Positions 17,096 through 24,890 of a stretch of DNA of 64,000 nt are shown here, in pieces; the first letter of the stretch is position 1; every line of letters begins with the position of its first letter. The position numbers were made by a program, and so were the translations under genes. This DNA is from Actinokineospora terrae (GTDB lineage Bacteria; Actinomycetota; Actinomycetes; Mycobacteriales; Pseudonocardiaceae). Below the pieces are notes generated by a model, which was not told the DNA's origin, did no database searches, and worked only from the letters and a program-made list of their open reading frames with translations. The stretch lies in NCBI RefSeq assembly GCF_900111175.1, contig NZ_FOGI01000008.1:124001-188000 (forward strand), written 5' to 3'.

Positions 17096-17761
17096 ATGTC
17101 CGCATCCAGCACCGCCTCGGTGTCCGACACCATCGCGCGACCCACGATCACCGCCGTCGAGCGCCAGGTCCGCGCCCTGTGCGAGCGCCACGCGGCCCGG
17201 TTGCCGTTCCACGGCTGGCACCACGTGAGCTTCGTGCGCGACAAGGCGGCCGAGTTCGCCGCGGGCAACGGCTCGGACGTCGCGGTGGTGGAGACCGCCG
17301 CCCTGGTGCACGACGTCAACTACCTCGTCCGCCGCAACTCCACCGCGGCGGCGGGCAGCGGTCTGCGCCTGTCGATCCTCGCCGCCGCGGGCGTGGGACC
17401 CGAGGTCGCGCACTGGATCGACGCCATCGTCGACGAGGCCGAGATGCGCACCCGCCACCGCGACATCACCCTCGAGTCCCAGGCCCTCAGCGACGCCGAC
17501 ACCCTGTTCAAGGCGCTCCCGGTCACCCCGGTCGTCCTGGCCCACCGCTACCTGGCCGAGAACGGCGTCAGCCTGCGCGAACTGGCCGACAAGATCGTCG
17601 GCGAACAACGCGACCCCCACGACGAGGGCTTCTACTTCTACTCCCCCGCCGCGGCGGCCGCGTACTCCCGCTGGGCCACCGCCAACCTCACCCTCTGGCA
17701 GTGCATCCAGGAATCCCTGGACGACCCCACCGTCGAGCGCCTCCTCACCGCCGTGGCCTGA
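17096..17761 (+). CDS. HD-domain metal-dependent phosphohydrolase
   Basis: A 221-aa protein with a complete HD signature. His in LPFHGWHHVSFVRDKA (about 38-53), the HD pair in AALVHDVNYLV (about 75-85), and Asp in ALSDADTLFKALP (about 128-140) give the H...HD...D metal site. HD proteins hydrolyse nucleotides, cyclic nucleotides or phosphate esters, and the substrate is not visible here. GGAAGGGGAAGG precedes the ATG, and TATAGC at about 17050 could be a -10 box, so it may have its own promoter in addition to read-through from the upstream pair. Confidence 0.82.
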   Translation: MSASSTASVSDTIARPTITAVERQVRALCERHAARLPFHGWHHVSFVRDKAAEFAAGNGSDVAVVETAALVHDVNYLVRRNSTAAAGSGLRLSILAAAGVGPEVAHWIDAIVDEAEMRTRHRDITLESQALSDADTLFKALPVTPVVLAHRYLAENGVSLRELADKIVGEQRDPHDEGFYFYSPAAAAAYSRWATANLTLWQCIQESLDDPTVERLLTAVA

Positions 17762-17767
17762 GCTCCC

Positions 17768-18245
17768 TCAGCAGGAGAACCCACCCGTGACGGCGACCGC
17801 CCGCCCCAGCGCCAACCAGGTCTACGGCCCGACGATCCCACTGGGCTTGATCCCCGACCGCCGCTGGAAGTCCCGCACCAGCCCCTGAAGCCCCGGCCCG
17901 TACCAGTCCTCCGCCCCGGTGGCCCCCTGGTACGGGGAGATCGCCTCCAGGTACGCCCGCAGTTCGATCACCGCACCCCGATCCCGAGCCCCCGGAAGGA
18001 GCCGCGCACCACGCCGCGCCCCGATGTCACTGGCGGTATAGGTGTCGGCAAGCAACGCCCGCCAGGTCTTGGGGCCGACGATCCCACTGTCCTCGATCCC
18101 GTGCGCCCGCTGGAAATCGCGGACGGCCGCGAGGGTATTGCCCTGGTAGCTACCGGTACCGACCAGCGGGTACCCGCGCTTGCGCAGATTGAGACTGCAA
18201 CGCCAGCACGGTCCCCCCACGCTGCCCCGGCTTGACCTGCAACAC
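17768..18245 (-). pseudogene. Decayed protein with two peptidoglycan-binding domains
   Basis: Two PG_binding_1-type modules can be read on the minus strand. The first is VLQVKPGQRGGTVLALQ joined to SLNLRKRGYPLVGTGSYQGN and VRDFQRAHGIEDSGIVGPKT. The second is VIELRAYLEAISPYQGATG then RDFQRRSGIKPSGIVGP. Joining the first two pieces needs a frameshift near 18200. The second module ends in TAG at 17822-17824 exactly where the first has a Lys codon, and the frame then continues TWLALGRAVAVTGGFSC to a TGA at 17768. So there is one frameshift and one nonsense change. The 5' end disappears into repeat element A at about 18245, so the gene has lost its start. Confidence 0.75.
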
Positions 18246-18700
18246 GTCCCTCACAGGCGATGGTCCCCACCCGGCCCTCACAATCGTTGGTCCCAACACG
18301 CCCCTCTCAGGTGTTGGCCGAACAACGCTCCTCGGAGTCGCTGGTGCCAAGCCGGCTCGATGGGGCGGACTTGTTTTGTGTGGGGTGGCGGCATCCGTAA
18401 GCTCTCCGCGCGGGGGAGGGCCGTCTCTTCAGGCCCCGCCTTTGTGCTCTTCCCAGGAGGGTGCAGGTGCCCCGCACAAAACGAGTCCACCCCATCGAGC
18501 ACAGCTCGAAACTCGCGCCCGGGCCAATGCCGCAGGCGAGGCGGTTCCGTCGATGGCGTAGGCGAGACCGAGAGCCGCCTACCCCCAGCTCAAGATCAAA
18601 CCGCTCAAAGCAGCCCCCGATATACAGCTTACCGGGCAACACCGACAAACCGGGCAGAGCAAGCCACCACCCTGTGGACAACCCCCACCCACAAGATCAA
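18246..18700 (+). repeat. Dispersed structured repeat, copy A
   Basis: Non-coding element that aligns over most of its length with the reverse complement of 35997-36420 (copy B), and in its first part with 57689-57780 (copy C). In order it contains degenerate tandem units of about 27 bp, a long inverted repeat (18355-18500), the conserved block CGAGACCGAGAGCCGCC, CAAGATCAAACCGC, GATATACAGCTTACCG, and a DnaA-box-like TGTGGACAA at 18673-18681. Because 27 is a multiple of three, it leaves open frames on both strands that look like proteins but are not. It lies between the broken peptidoglycan-binding gene and the 3' end of ctaB. Confidence 0.85.
18355..18500. repeat. Long inverted repeat inside copy A
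   Basis: Arms 18355-18385 and 18470-18500 are 31 nt each and match at 28 of 31 positions, with two of the differences being G-U compatible in RNA. The 84-nt loop itself has recognisable similarity to the loop in copy B. Left arm begins GCTCGATGGGGCGGACTTG. Confidence 0.9.
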
Positions 18701-18746
18701 CCGCCCCAAGCGGCCCCAAGATCAACCCACCCCAAGCGACCAAGCC
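18600..18746 (+). repeat. Three degenerate copies of a CAAGATCAA...AAGC unit
   Basis: Around 18590, 18693 and 18718 the pattern CAAGATCAA, about 8-10 C-rich bases, then AAGCRRCC recurs. The first belongs to the conserved part of element A. The other two extend it towards the ctaB stop codon. Confidence 0.65.
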
Positions 18747-19694
18747 TCAGAACGGCCACCCGGCAACCGGCAACGACAACGCCGAGTCCACCGCCAACGC
18801 CACGAACACCGCCGTCAAATAAGTATTCGACAGGTGGAACAACTTCATCGGATTAGTCGGCTTATCCCGCCGCACCGCGCTGTTCAACCGATGTGCGAAC
18901 ACCAAGAACCAAGCCCCCGCCGCCACCGTGAACACCGTGTAGACCCACCCCGTGGCAGGCACCAGCAACAGCGTCCACGCCACCATCACCCACGAGTAGA
19001 CAACGATCTGCTTCGCGACGTGCTGCGGGGTCGCGACCACCGGCAGCATAGGCACTCCTGCCTTGGCGTAGTCGTCGCGGAACTTCATCGCCAGGGCCCA
19101 GAAGTGCGGGGGGGTCCAGAAGAAGATGACGCCGAACATGACCAGGGCCTGCCAGCCGACGTCGCCGGTGACCGCGGACCAGCCGATGACCACCGGCATG
19201 CAGCCCGCCGCGCCGCCCCACACGATGTTCTGCGACGTCCGTCGCTTGAGGAGCATCGTGTAGACGAGGACGTAGAACACGATCGCGCCGACGGCCATCG
19301 CGGCGGCGAGCAGGTTGGTGGTGGCGTAGAGCCAGCCGAACGACAGGACGCCCAGCACCAGGCCGAACACCAGCGCGTTGCGGGTCGGCACCGCGTGCCT
19401 GGCCAGCGGGCGGGCGGACGTGCGCTTCATCACCGCGTCGATGTCGGCGTCGACCACGCAGTTGAGCGCGTTGGCGCTGCCCGCGGCCATCGTGCCGCCG
19501 ATGAGGGTGTTGAGCACCAGCCACGGCGACGGGATCCCGCGCGCGGCGAGCAGCATCGCCGGGACGGTGGTGACCAGCAGCAGCTCGATGATGCGCGGCT
19601 TGGTCAGCGCCACGTAGGCGCGCAGCACCGTGCGGAAGTCGGACCGACCCGGGGTTGCCTTCGTGTCGACGGGCACGGGGGTCACCGACGACAT
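18747..19694 (-). CDS. ctaB: Protoheme IX farnesyltransferase CtaB
   Basis: A 315-aa UbiA-family membrane enzyme that attaches a farnesyl group to heme B, giving heme O, the substrate of CtaA. The first Asp-rich motif NCVVDADIDAVMKRTSARPL (about residues 78-97) and the second region TPPHFWALAMKFRDDYAKAG with VPMLPVV are present, and about eight to nine helices are visible. Length is normal. The ATG at 19694 has GAGGAG about 5 nt upstream. It is divergent from tkt across a 320-bp gap, as in M. tuberculosis (Rv1451 and Rv1449c). Confidence 0.94.
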   Translation of the reverse strand: MSSVTPVPVDTKATPGRSDFRTVLRAYVALTKPRIIELLLVTTVPAMLLAARGIPSPWLVLNTLIGGTMAAGSANALNCVVDADIDAVMKRTSARPLARHAVPTRNALVFGLVLGVLSFGWLYATTNLLAAAMAVGAIVFYVLVYTMLLKRRTSQNIVWGGAAGCMPVVIGWSAVTGDVGWQALVMFGVIFFWTPPHFWALAMKFRDDYAKAGVPMLPVVATPQHVAKQIVVYSWVMVAWTLLLVPATGWVYTVFTVAAGAWFLVFAHRLNSAVRRDKPTNPMKLFHLSNTYLTAVFVALAVDSALSLPVAGWPF

Positions 19695-20014
19695 CTCGCT
19701 CCTCGTTGGTCCTTCAGCGATCCGCCGCGACCTGGTGTAACCCCGGTCACCGCGATCGATTCCACACCGCGGGGAGGGCCGCGGCACCGAGGGAAATGTT
19801 AACCGCGCGGTATCCGGGTACCCGTATCGGGTGGCCGGGTGTCGCCAGGGGACGGTCGGAGATCACACCCCGAGCAGTTGGCGACTAGGCTGGTCACCGG
19901 ACCAGGGATGACACGCGGATCCGCCGAGTCGCCGGTTGCCGGGATCGATCCAGCCCGGATGCGGGAGACTGTGCGCGACGATTCCGCCAGACGTGGAAGT
20001 AGGAGCCGAAGTCC
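19695..20014. promoter_or_regulatory. Divergent ctaB / tkt control region
   Basis: 320 bp without a gene. A TAGGCT at 19886-19891 could be the -10 box for tkt, and a palindrome GGGTACCC lies near 19815. The tkt ribosome site AGTAGGAGCC is at about 19999-20008. No further feature is supported. Confidence 0.35.
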
Positions 20015-22132
20015 GTGTCCGTCAGTAGTGAACTGCCCGCCGACCTGACCGAACTCACCCGAGCGACGCTGCCGCAGGACTGGACCGACCTCGACCGCAG
20101 GGCGGTCGACACGGCGCGGGTGCTGGCCGCGGACGCGGTCCAGAAGGTCGGCAACGGCCACCCCGGCACGGCGATGAGCCTGGCCCCGGTCGCGTACGCG
20201 CTCTACCAGCGCGTGATGCGGCACGACCCGACCGACCCGCACTGGATCGGCCGCGACCGGTTCGTGCTCTCCGCCGGTCACTCCAGCCTCACCCAGTACA
20301 TCCAGCTGTTCCTCTCCGGCTACGGCCTCGAGCTCGACGACCTCAAGGCGCTGCGCACCTGGGGCTCCAAGACCCCGGGTCACCCGGAGGTGAACCACAC
20401 CAAGGGTGTCGAGATCACCACCGGTCCGCTCGGCCAGGGCCTGGCCTCCGCGGTCGGCATGGCGATGGCCGCGCGCCGCGAGCGCGGGCTGTTCGACCCC
20501 GACGCCGCGCCGGGCGAGAGCGTGTTCGACCACCACGTCTACGTGATCGCCTCCGACGGTGACATCGAGGAGGGTGTGACCAGCGAGGCGTCGTCGCTCG
20601 CGGGCCGCCAGGAGCTCGGCAACCTCACGGTCGTCTACGACGACAACAAGATCTCCATCGAGGACGACACCGCCGTCGCCCTGTCGGAGGACACCGCCAA
20701 GCGGTACGAGTCCTACGGCTGGCACGTGCAGGTAGTGCTGGGCGGCGAGAACGTCACCGGGATCCTGGAGGCGCTGGAAGCCGCGAAGGCGGAGACCGGG
20801 CGCCCCTCGTTCATCCTGCTGCGCACCGTGATCGGCTTCCCCGCGCCGACGCTGCAGAACACCGGCAAGGCGCACGGCGCCGCGCTGGGCACCGACGAGG
20901 TCGCGGCGGTCAAGAAGATCCTGGGCTTCGACCCGGAGCAGACCTTCGAGGTCGCGCCCGAGGTGCTCGCGCACGCCCGCGAGGTCGCCAAGCGCGGCGA
21001 GGCGGCGCACGCCGAGTGGCAGAAGTCGTTCGACGCGTGGAAGGCGGCTAACCCGCAGCGGCACGCGCTGCTCGTGCGGGCGCAGGCCTACGAGCTGCCC
21101 GAGGGCTTCGACGAGGCCCTGCCCAGCTGGGAGCCGGACGCGAAGGGCCTGGCCACCCGCAAGGCCTCCGGCGAGGTGCTCAACGCCATCGGCGGGCTGC
21201 TGCCGGAGCTGTGGGGCGGCTCGGCCGACCTGGCCGAGAGCAACAACACCACCATCAAGGGCGCCGACTCGTTCGGCCCGCCCTCGGCCAGTACCGCGCA
21301 CTGGAACACCACCCCGTACGGCCGCACGCTGCACTTCGGCGTCCGCGAGCACGCCATGGGCTCGATCCTCAACGGCATCGTGCTGCACGGCCCGACCCGC
21401 CCGTACGGCGGCACGTTCCTGGTGTTCAGCGACTACATGCGGCCCGCGGTGCGGCTCGCCGCGCTGAGCAAGCTCCCGGTCACCTACGTGTGGACGCACG
21501 ACTCGATCGGGCTCGGCGAGGACGGTCCGACCCACCAGCCGGTGGAGCACCTGGCCGCGCTGCGCGCCATCCCCGGCCTGATCGTGTTGCGCCCGGGTGA
21601 CGCGAACGAGACCGCCGCCGCGTGGCGCGCGATCCTCGCGCAGCACGACGCCCCGGTCGGCCTCGCGCTCACCAGGCAGAACCTGCCGGTGCTCGAGGGC
21701 ACCAGGGAGAAGGCCCGCGAGGGCGTCGCCAAGGGCGCGTACGTCCTGCGCGACACCGAGGGCACACCGGACATCGTGCTGGTCGGCACCGGGTCCGAGC
21801 TGCAGATCGCCGTCGAGGCCGCGGATGTGCTGGCCGGGGATGGCGTGGCCGCGCGGGTCGTGTCGGTTCCCTCGATCGAGCTGTTCGACGCCCAGGACCA
21901 GGCCTACCGCGAGTCGGTCCTGCCGCCCGCGGTCAAGGCGCGCGTGGTGGTCGAGGCCGGGATCGCCCAGCCGTGGCACCGGTTCACCGGCGACGCGGGC
22001 GAGATCGTGTCCCTGGAGCACTTCGGCGCGTCCGCGGACTACCAGACCCTCTACCGCGAGTTCGGCATCACCACCGAGGCCGTCGTCGCGGCGGCCAAGC
22101 GCTCCATCGACAAGACTGGAGGCGACAAGTGA
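20015..22132 (+). CDS. tkt: Transketolase
   Basis: A 705-aa thiamine-diphosphate enzyme that moves two-carbon units between sugar phosphates in the non-oxidative pentose phosphate pathway. The substrate-site histidine is in KVGNGHPGTAMSLAP, the ThDP motif begins at ASDGDIEEGVTSEAS, and the C-terminal half contains ESNNTTIKGADSF and FGVREHAMGSILNGI. Length is normal for the actinobacterial enzyme. GTG 20015 (MSVSSELPADL) follows AGGAGCC with suitable spacing. It leads the operon tkt-tal-pgi-zwf-opcA-pgl. The stop overlaps the tal GTG by 3 nt. Confidence 0.96.
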   Translation: MSVSSELPADLTELTRATLPQDWTDLDRRAVDTARVLAADAVQKVGNGHPGTAMSLAPVAYALYQRVMRHDPTDPHWIGRDRFVLSAGHSSLTQYIQLFLSGYGLELDDLKALRTWGSKTPGHPEVNHTKGVEITTGPLGQGLASAVGMAMAARRERGLFDPDAAPGESVFDHHVYVIASDGDIEEGVTSEASSLAGRQELGNLTVVYDDNKISIEDDTAVALSEDTAKRYESYGWHVQVVLGGENVTGILEALEAAKAETGRPSFILLRTVIGFPAPTLQNTGKAHGAALGTDEVAAVKKILGFDPEQTFEVAPEVLAHAREVAKRGEAAHAEWQKSFDAWKAANPQRHALLVRAQAYELPEGFDEALPSWEPDAKGLATRKASGEVLNAIGGLLPELWGGSADLAESNNTTIKGADSFGPPSASTAHWNTTPYGRTLHFGVREHAMGSILNGIVLHGPTRPYGGTFLVFSDYMRPAVRLAALSKLPVTYVWTHDSIGLGEDGPTHQPVEHLAALRAIPGLIVLRPGDANETAAAWRAILAQHDAPVGLALTRQNLPVLEGTREKAREGVAKGAYVLRDTEGTPDIVLVGTGSELQIAVEAADVLAGDGVAARVVSVPSIELFDAQDQAYRESVLPPAVKARVVVEAGIAQPWHRFTGDAGEIVSLEHFGASADYQTLYREFGITTEAVVAAAKRSIDKTGGDK

Positions 22133-23238
22133 CCGACACCCTCAAGCAGCTCTCCGACGCCGGGGTCTCCGTCTGGCTGGACGACCTGTCCCGCGAGCGG
22201 CTGACCTCCGGCAACCTCGCCGAGCTGATCCGGGACAGGCACGTGGTGGGCGTCACCACCAACCCGACGATCTTCGCCGGTGCGCTGTCGGACGGCGAGG
22301 CCTACGACGCGCAGGTCCGCGAGCTGGCCGCGCGCGGCGCGTCGCTGGCGGACGTGGTCCGCGAGCTGACCACCACCGACGTGCGCAACGCCTGCGACCT
22401 GTTCCGCGACGTGCACCAGCGCAGCGGCGGCGTCGACGGCCGGGTCTCCATCGAGGTGGACCCGGGCCTGGCGCGCGACACCGACGCCACCGCGGCCGAG
22501 GCGCTCGACCTGTGGAAGACCGTGGACCGGCCCAACCTGCTGGTGAAGATCCCGGCGACCGAGGAGGGCCTGCCCGCGATCACCAGGACCCTCGCCGAGG
22601 GGGTCAGCGTGAACGTGACGCTGATCTTCTCCGTCGAGCGGTACCGGGCCGTGATGGACGCCTACCTGGCCGGTCTGGAGCAGGCCAAGGCCAACGGGCA
22701 CGACCTGCGCTCGATCCACTCCGTCGCGTCCTTCTTCGTGTCCCGTGTGGACTCCGAGGTGGACGGGCGGCTGGAGGGGATCGGCACCGACGAGGCGAAG
22801 GCGCTGCGCGGGCAGGCCGCCGTGGCCAACGCCCGCCTGGCGTACGCCGCGTTCCTGGAGGTCTTCCAGGGCCCGCGCTGGGACGCCCTCGCCGCGGACG
22901 GCGCGAACCGGCAGCGTCCACTGTGGGCGTCGACCGGGGTGAAGAACCCGGACTACTCCCCCACGCTGTACGTCGACCAGCTGGTGGTGGCCGACACGGT
23001 CAACACCATGCCGGAGAAGACGCTGCACGCGGTGGCCGAACACGGCAAGATCACGGGTGACACCGTCACGGGCACCGCCGACGCTGCCCAGGCGGTCTAC
23101 GACCGGCTCAGCGCGGTCGGGATCGATGTCGCCGACGTCTACCGCGTCCTCGAGACCGAGGGCGTGGAGAAGTTCGACAAGTCGTGGGCCGAGTTGCTCG
23201 AGACGGTCCAGGGCCAGCTAGACACAGCCAAGAGCTAG
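22129..23238 (+). CDS. tal: Transaldolase
   Basis: A 369-aa transaldolase that transfers dihydroxyacetone units between sugar phosphates. The Schiff-base lysine lies in NLLVKIPATEEGLPAI (about residue 143), and family segments TTNPTIFAGALSDGEAYDAQ and PLWASTGVKNPDYSPTLYVD are present. Length matches the long actinobacterial type. GTG 22129 overlaps the tkt stop as GTGA, which indicates tight coupling. Tal and Pgi are separate proteins here, not the Tal-Pgi fusion found in some bacteria: the tal stop and the pgi ATG are 26 bp apart. Confidence 0.96.
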   Translation: MTDTLKQLSDAGVSVWLDDLSRERLTSGNLAELIRDRHVVGVTTNPTIFAGALSDGEAYDAQVRELAARGASLADVVRELTTTDVRNACDLFRDVHQRSGGVDGRVSIEVDPGLARDTDATAAEALDLWKTVDRPNLLVKIPATEEGLPAITRTLAEGVSVNVTLIFSVERYRAVMDAYLAGLEQAKANGHDLRSIHSVASFFVSRVDSEVDGRLEGIGTDEAKALRGQAAVANARLAYAAFLEVFQGPRWDALAADGANRQRPLWASTGVKNPDYSPTLYVDQLVVADTVNTMPEKTLHAVAEHGKITGDTVTGTADAAQAVYDRLSAVGIDVADVYRVLETEGVEKFDKSWAELLETVQGQLDTAKS

Positions 23239-23264
23239 GGACCCAGGAGAGGCTGACGCCGCAG

Positions 23265-24890
23265 ATGGCAGCGCACCCCGGAGAAGTCGCAATTTCCATC
23301 GTTGACGAGCGGCTCGCCGAGGAGGCGGCCCCGCTCGTGCGTCAACTGGTCGAGGACCGGGTGGCGTCCCGGCTCACCGCGCAGGACCCCACGCTGTGGG
23401 GACCCGACGCCGAGTCGGAGGCGCGCGTCCGCCTCTCCTGGACCTCCTTGGCGACCAGCTCGCGCCCGTTGCTCGCCGAGATCGACGCCCTGCGCGCGGA
23501 GTTGGCCGCCGAGGGCGTCGACCGGGTGGTGCTGGCGGGCATGGGCGGCTCGTCGCTCGCCCCCGAGGTCATCACCGCCACCGCCGGGGTCCCGCTGGTC
23601 GTGCTGGACACGACCGACCCCGGCCAGGTCGCCGACGCGCTCGCGGGCGAGCTTGCCCGTACCGTGCTGGTGGTGTCGTCCAAGTCAGGGTCCACTGTGG
23701 AGACCGACAGCCACCGGCGGGTCTTCGCGGCGGCCTTCGCCGAGGAGGGCCTCGACCCGGCGCGGCACATCGTCGTGGTCACCGACCCGGGCTCCCCGCT
23801 GGAGAAGACCTCGGTCGAGGCCGGGTACCGCAGGGTGTTCCAGGCCGACCCGGACGTGGGTGGCCGCTACTCGGCGCTGACCGCGTTCGGCCTGGTGCCC
23901 GCCGGGCTGGCGGGCGCGGACGTCGCCGGTCTGCTCGACGAGGCCGAGGCCGCGGTGGCCGTCCTGTCCGCCGACAGCGACGACAACCCGGCGCTGGTGC
24001 TGGCCTCGGCGCTGGGCGCGGCGCACGCGCGCGGCGCGGAGAAGGTCGTGCTCGCCGACACCGGTTCCGGCATCAAGGGCTTCGGCGACTGGGCCGAGCA
24101 GCTGGTGGCCGAGTCCACCGGCAAGGGCGGCACCGGTCTGCTGCCGGTCGTCGTGGAAACCCCGCAGTCGCCCGGGTTCTCGAACGCGGGCGACGACGCG
24201 ACCGCGGTGTCGATCGGCTCGCCAGCCGACGGCGCCGTGCTCGGCACCACCGGCACCCTCGGCGGGCTGATCCTGCTGTGGGAGTACGCCACGGCGGTGG
24301 TCGGCAGGCTGCTGGCCATCAACCCGTTCGACCAGCCGGACGTGGAAGCGGCGAAGAAGGCGGCGCGCGCGCTGCTGGACTCGTCGGACTCCGCCGCCCC
24401 GGCGCCCGCGTTCGTCTCGGGCCCGGTCGAGGTTCACCCGTCCGAGGGTTTGTTGCCTGCGGGGACGGACTCGCTGGCAGGCGCGGTGCACGCGCTGCTG
24501 GCCACCGCCCCGGCCGCCGGGTACGTGTCGGTGCAGGTCTACCTCGACCGCCTCGACGACGCCTCCGCGGTGCTGCTGCGCACGCAGCTGGCCCGCTCGT
24601 CCGGGCTCCAGACCACCTTCGGGTGGGGGCCTCGGTTCCTGCACTCCACCGGGCAGTACCACAAGGGCGGGCACCAGAACGGCGTGTTCCTGCAGATCAC
24701 CGGCGCGGTGGAGCAGGACATCGCGGTGCCGGAGCGCCCGTACACCCTGGGCAGCCTCCAGCTGGCGCAGGCGCTTGGCGACGGGCAGGTGCTCGCCGAC
24801 CACGGCAGGCCGGTGCTGCGGCTGCACTTCACCGACCGCGCGGCCGGGCTGGCGCGGCTGGTCGAGGCGCTGGCGGAGGTCGGTCGGTGA
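23265..24890 (+). CDS. pgi: Glucose-6-phosphate isomerase
   Basis: A 541-aa isomerase interconverting glucose 6-phosphate and fructose 6-phosphate. It has the two SIS-type domains: VVLAGMGGSSLAPEVITATA (about residues 88-107), VVSSKSGSTVETDSHRRVF, then GFSNAGDDATAV and QYHKGGHQNGVFLQITG. It matches the shorter, Tal-associated Pgi type rather than the classical E. coli form. Placement inside the pentose phosphate operon, between tal and zwf, differs from M. tuberculosis, where pgi is elsewhere. ATG 23265 has AGGAGAGG upstream at a rather long 13 nt. The TGA overlaps the zwf GTG. Confidence 0.93.
   Translation: MAAHPGEVAISIVDERLAEEAAPLVRQLVEDRVASRLTAQDPTLWGPDAESEARVRLSWTSLATSSRPLLAEIDALRAELAAEGVDRVVLAGMGGSSLAPEVITATAGVPLVVLDTTDPGQVADALAGELARTVLVVSSKSGSTVETDSHRRVFAAAFAEEGLDPARHIVVVTDPGSPLEKTSVEAGYRRVFQADPDVGGRYSALTAFGLVPAGLAGADVAGLLDEAEAAVAVLSADSDDNPALVLASALGAAHARGAEKVVLADTGSGIKGFGDWAEQLVAESTGKGGTGLLPVVVETPQSPGFSNAGDDATAVSIGSPADGAVLGTTGTLGGLILLWEYATAVVGRLLAINPFDQPDVEAAKKAARALLDSSDSAAPAPAFVSGPVEVHPSEGLLPAGTDSLAGAVHALLATAPAAGYVSVQVYLDRLDDASAVLLRTQLARSSGLQTTFGWGPRFLHSTGQYHKGGHQNGVFLQITGAVEQDIAVPERPYTLGSLQLAQALGDGQVLADHGRPVLRLHFTDRAAGLARLVEALAEVGR

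Noticed and set aside
18246..18354. 27-bp units seen as a possible CRISPR array
   Set aside because: Units follow each other without unique spacers, are degenerate, and no cas genes are present.
22129..24890. Possible Tal-Pgi fusion protein
   Set aside because: The tal frame ends with TAG at 23238 and pgi starts in a different frame at ATG 23265, so they are separate genes.
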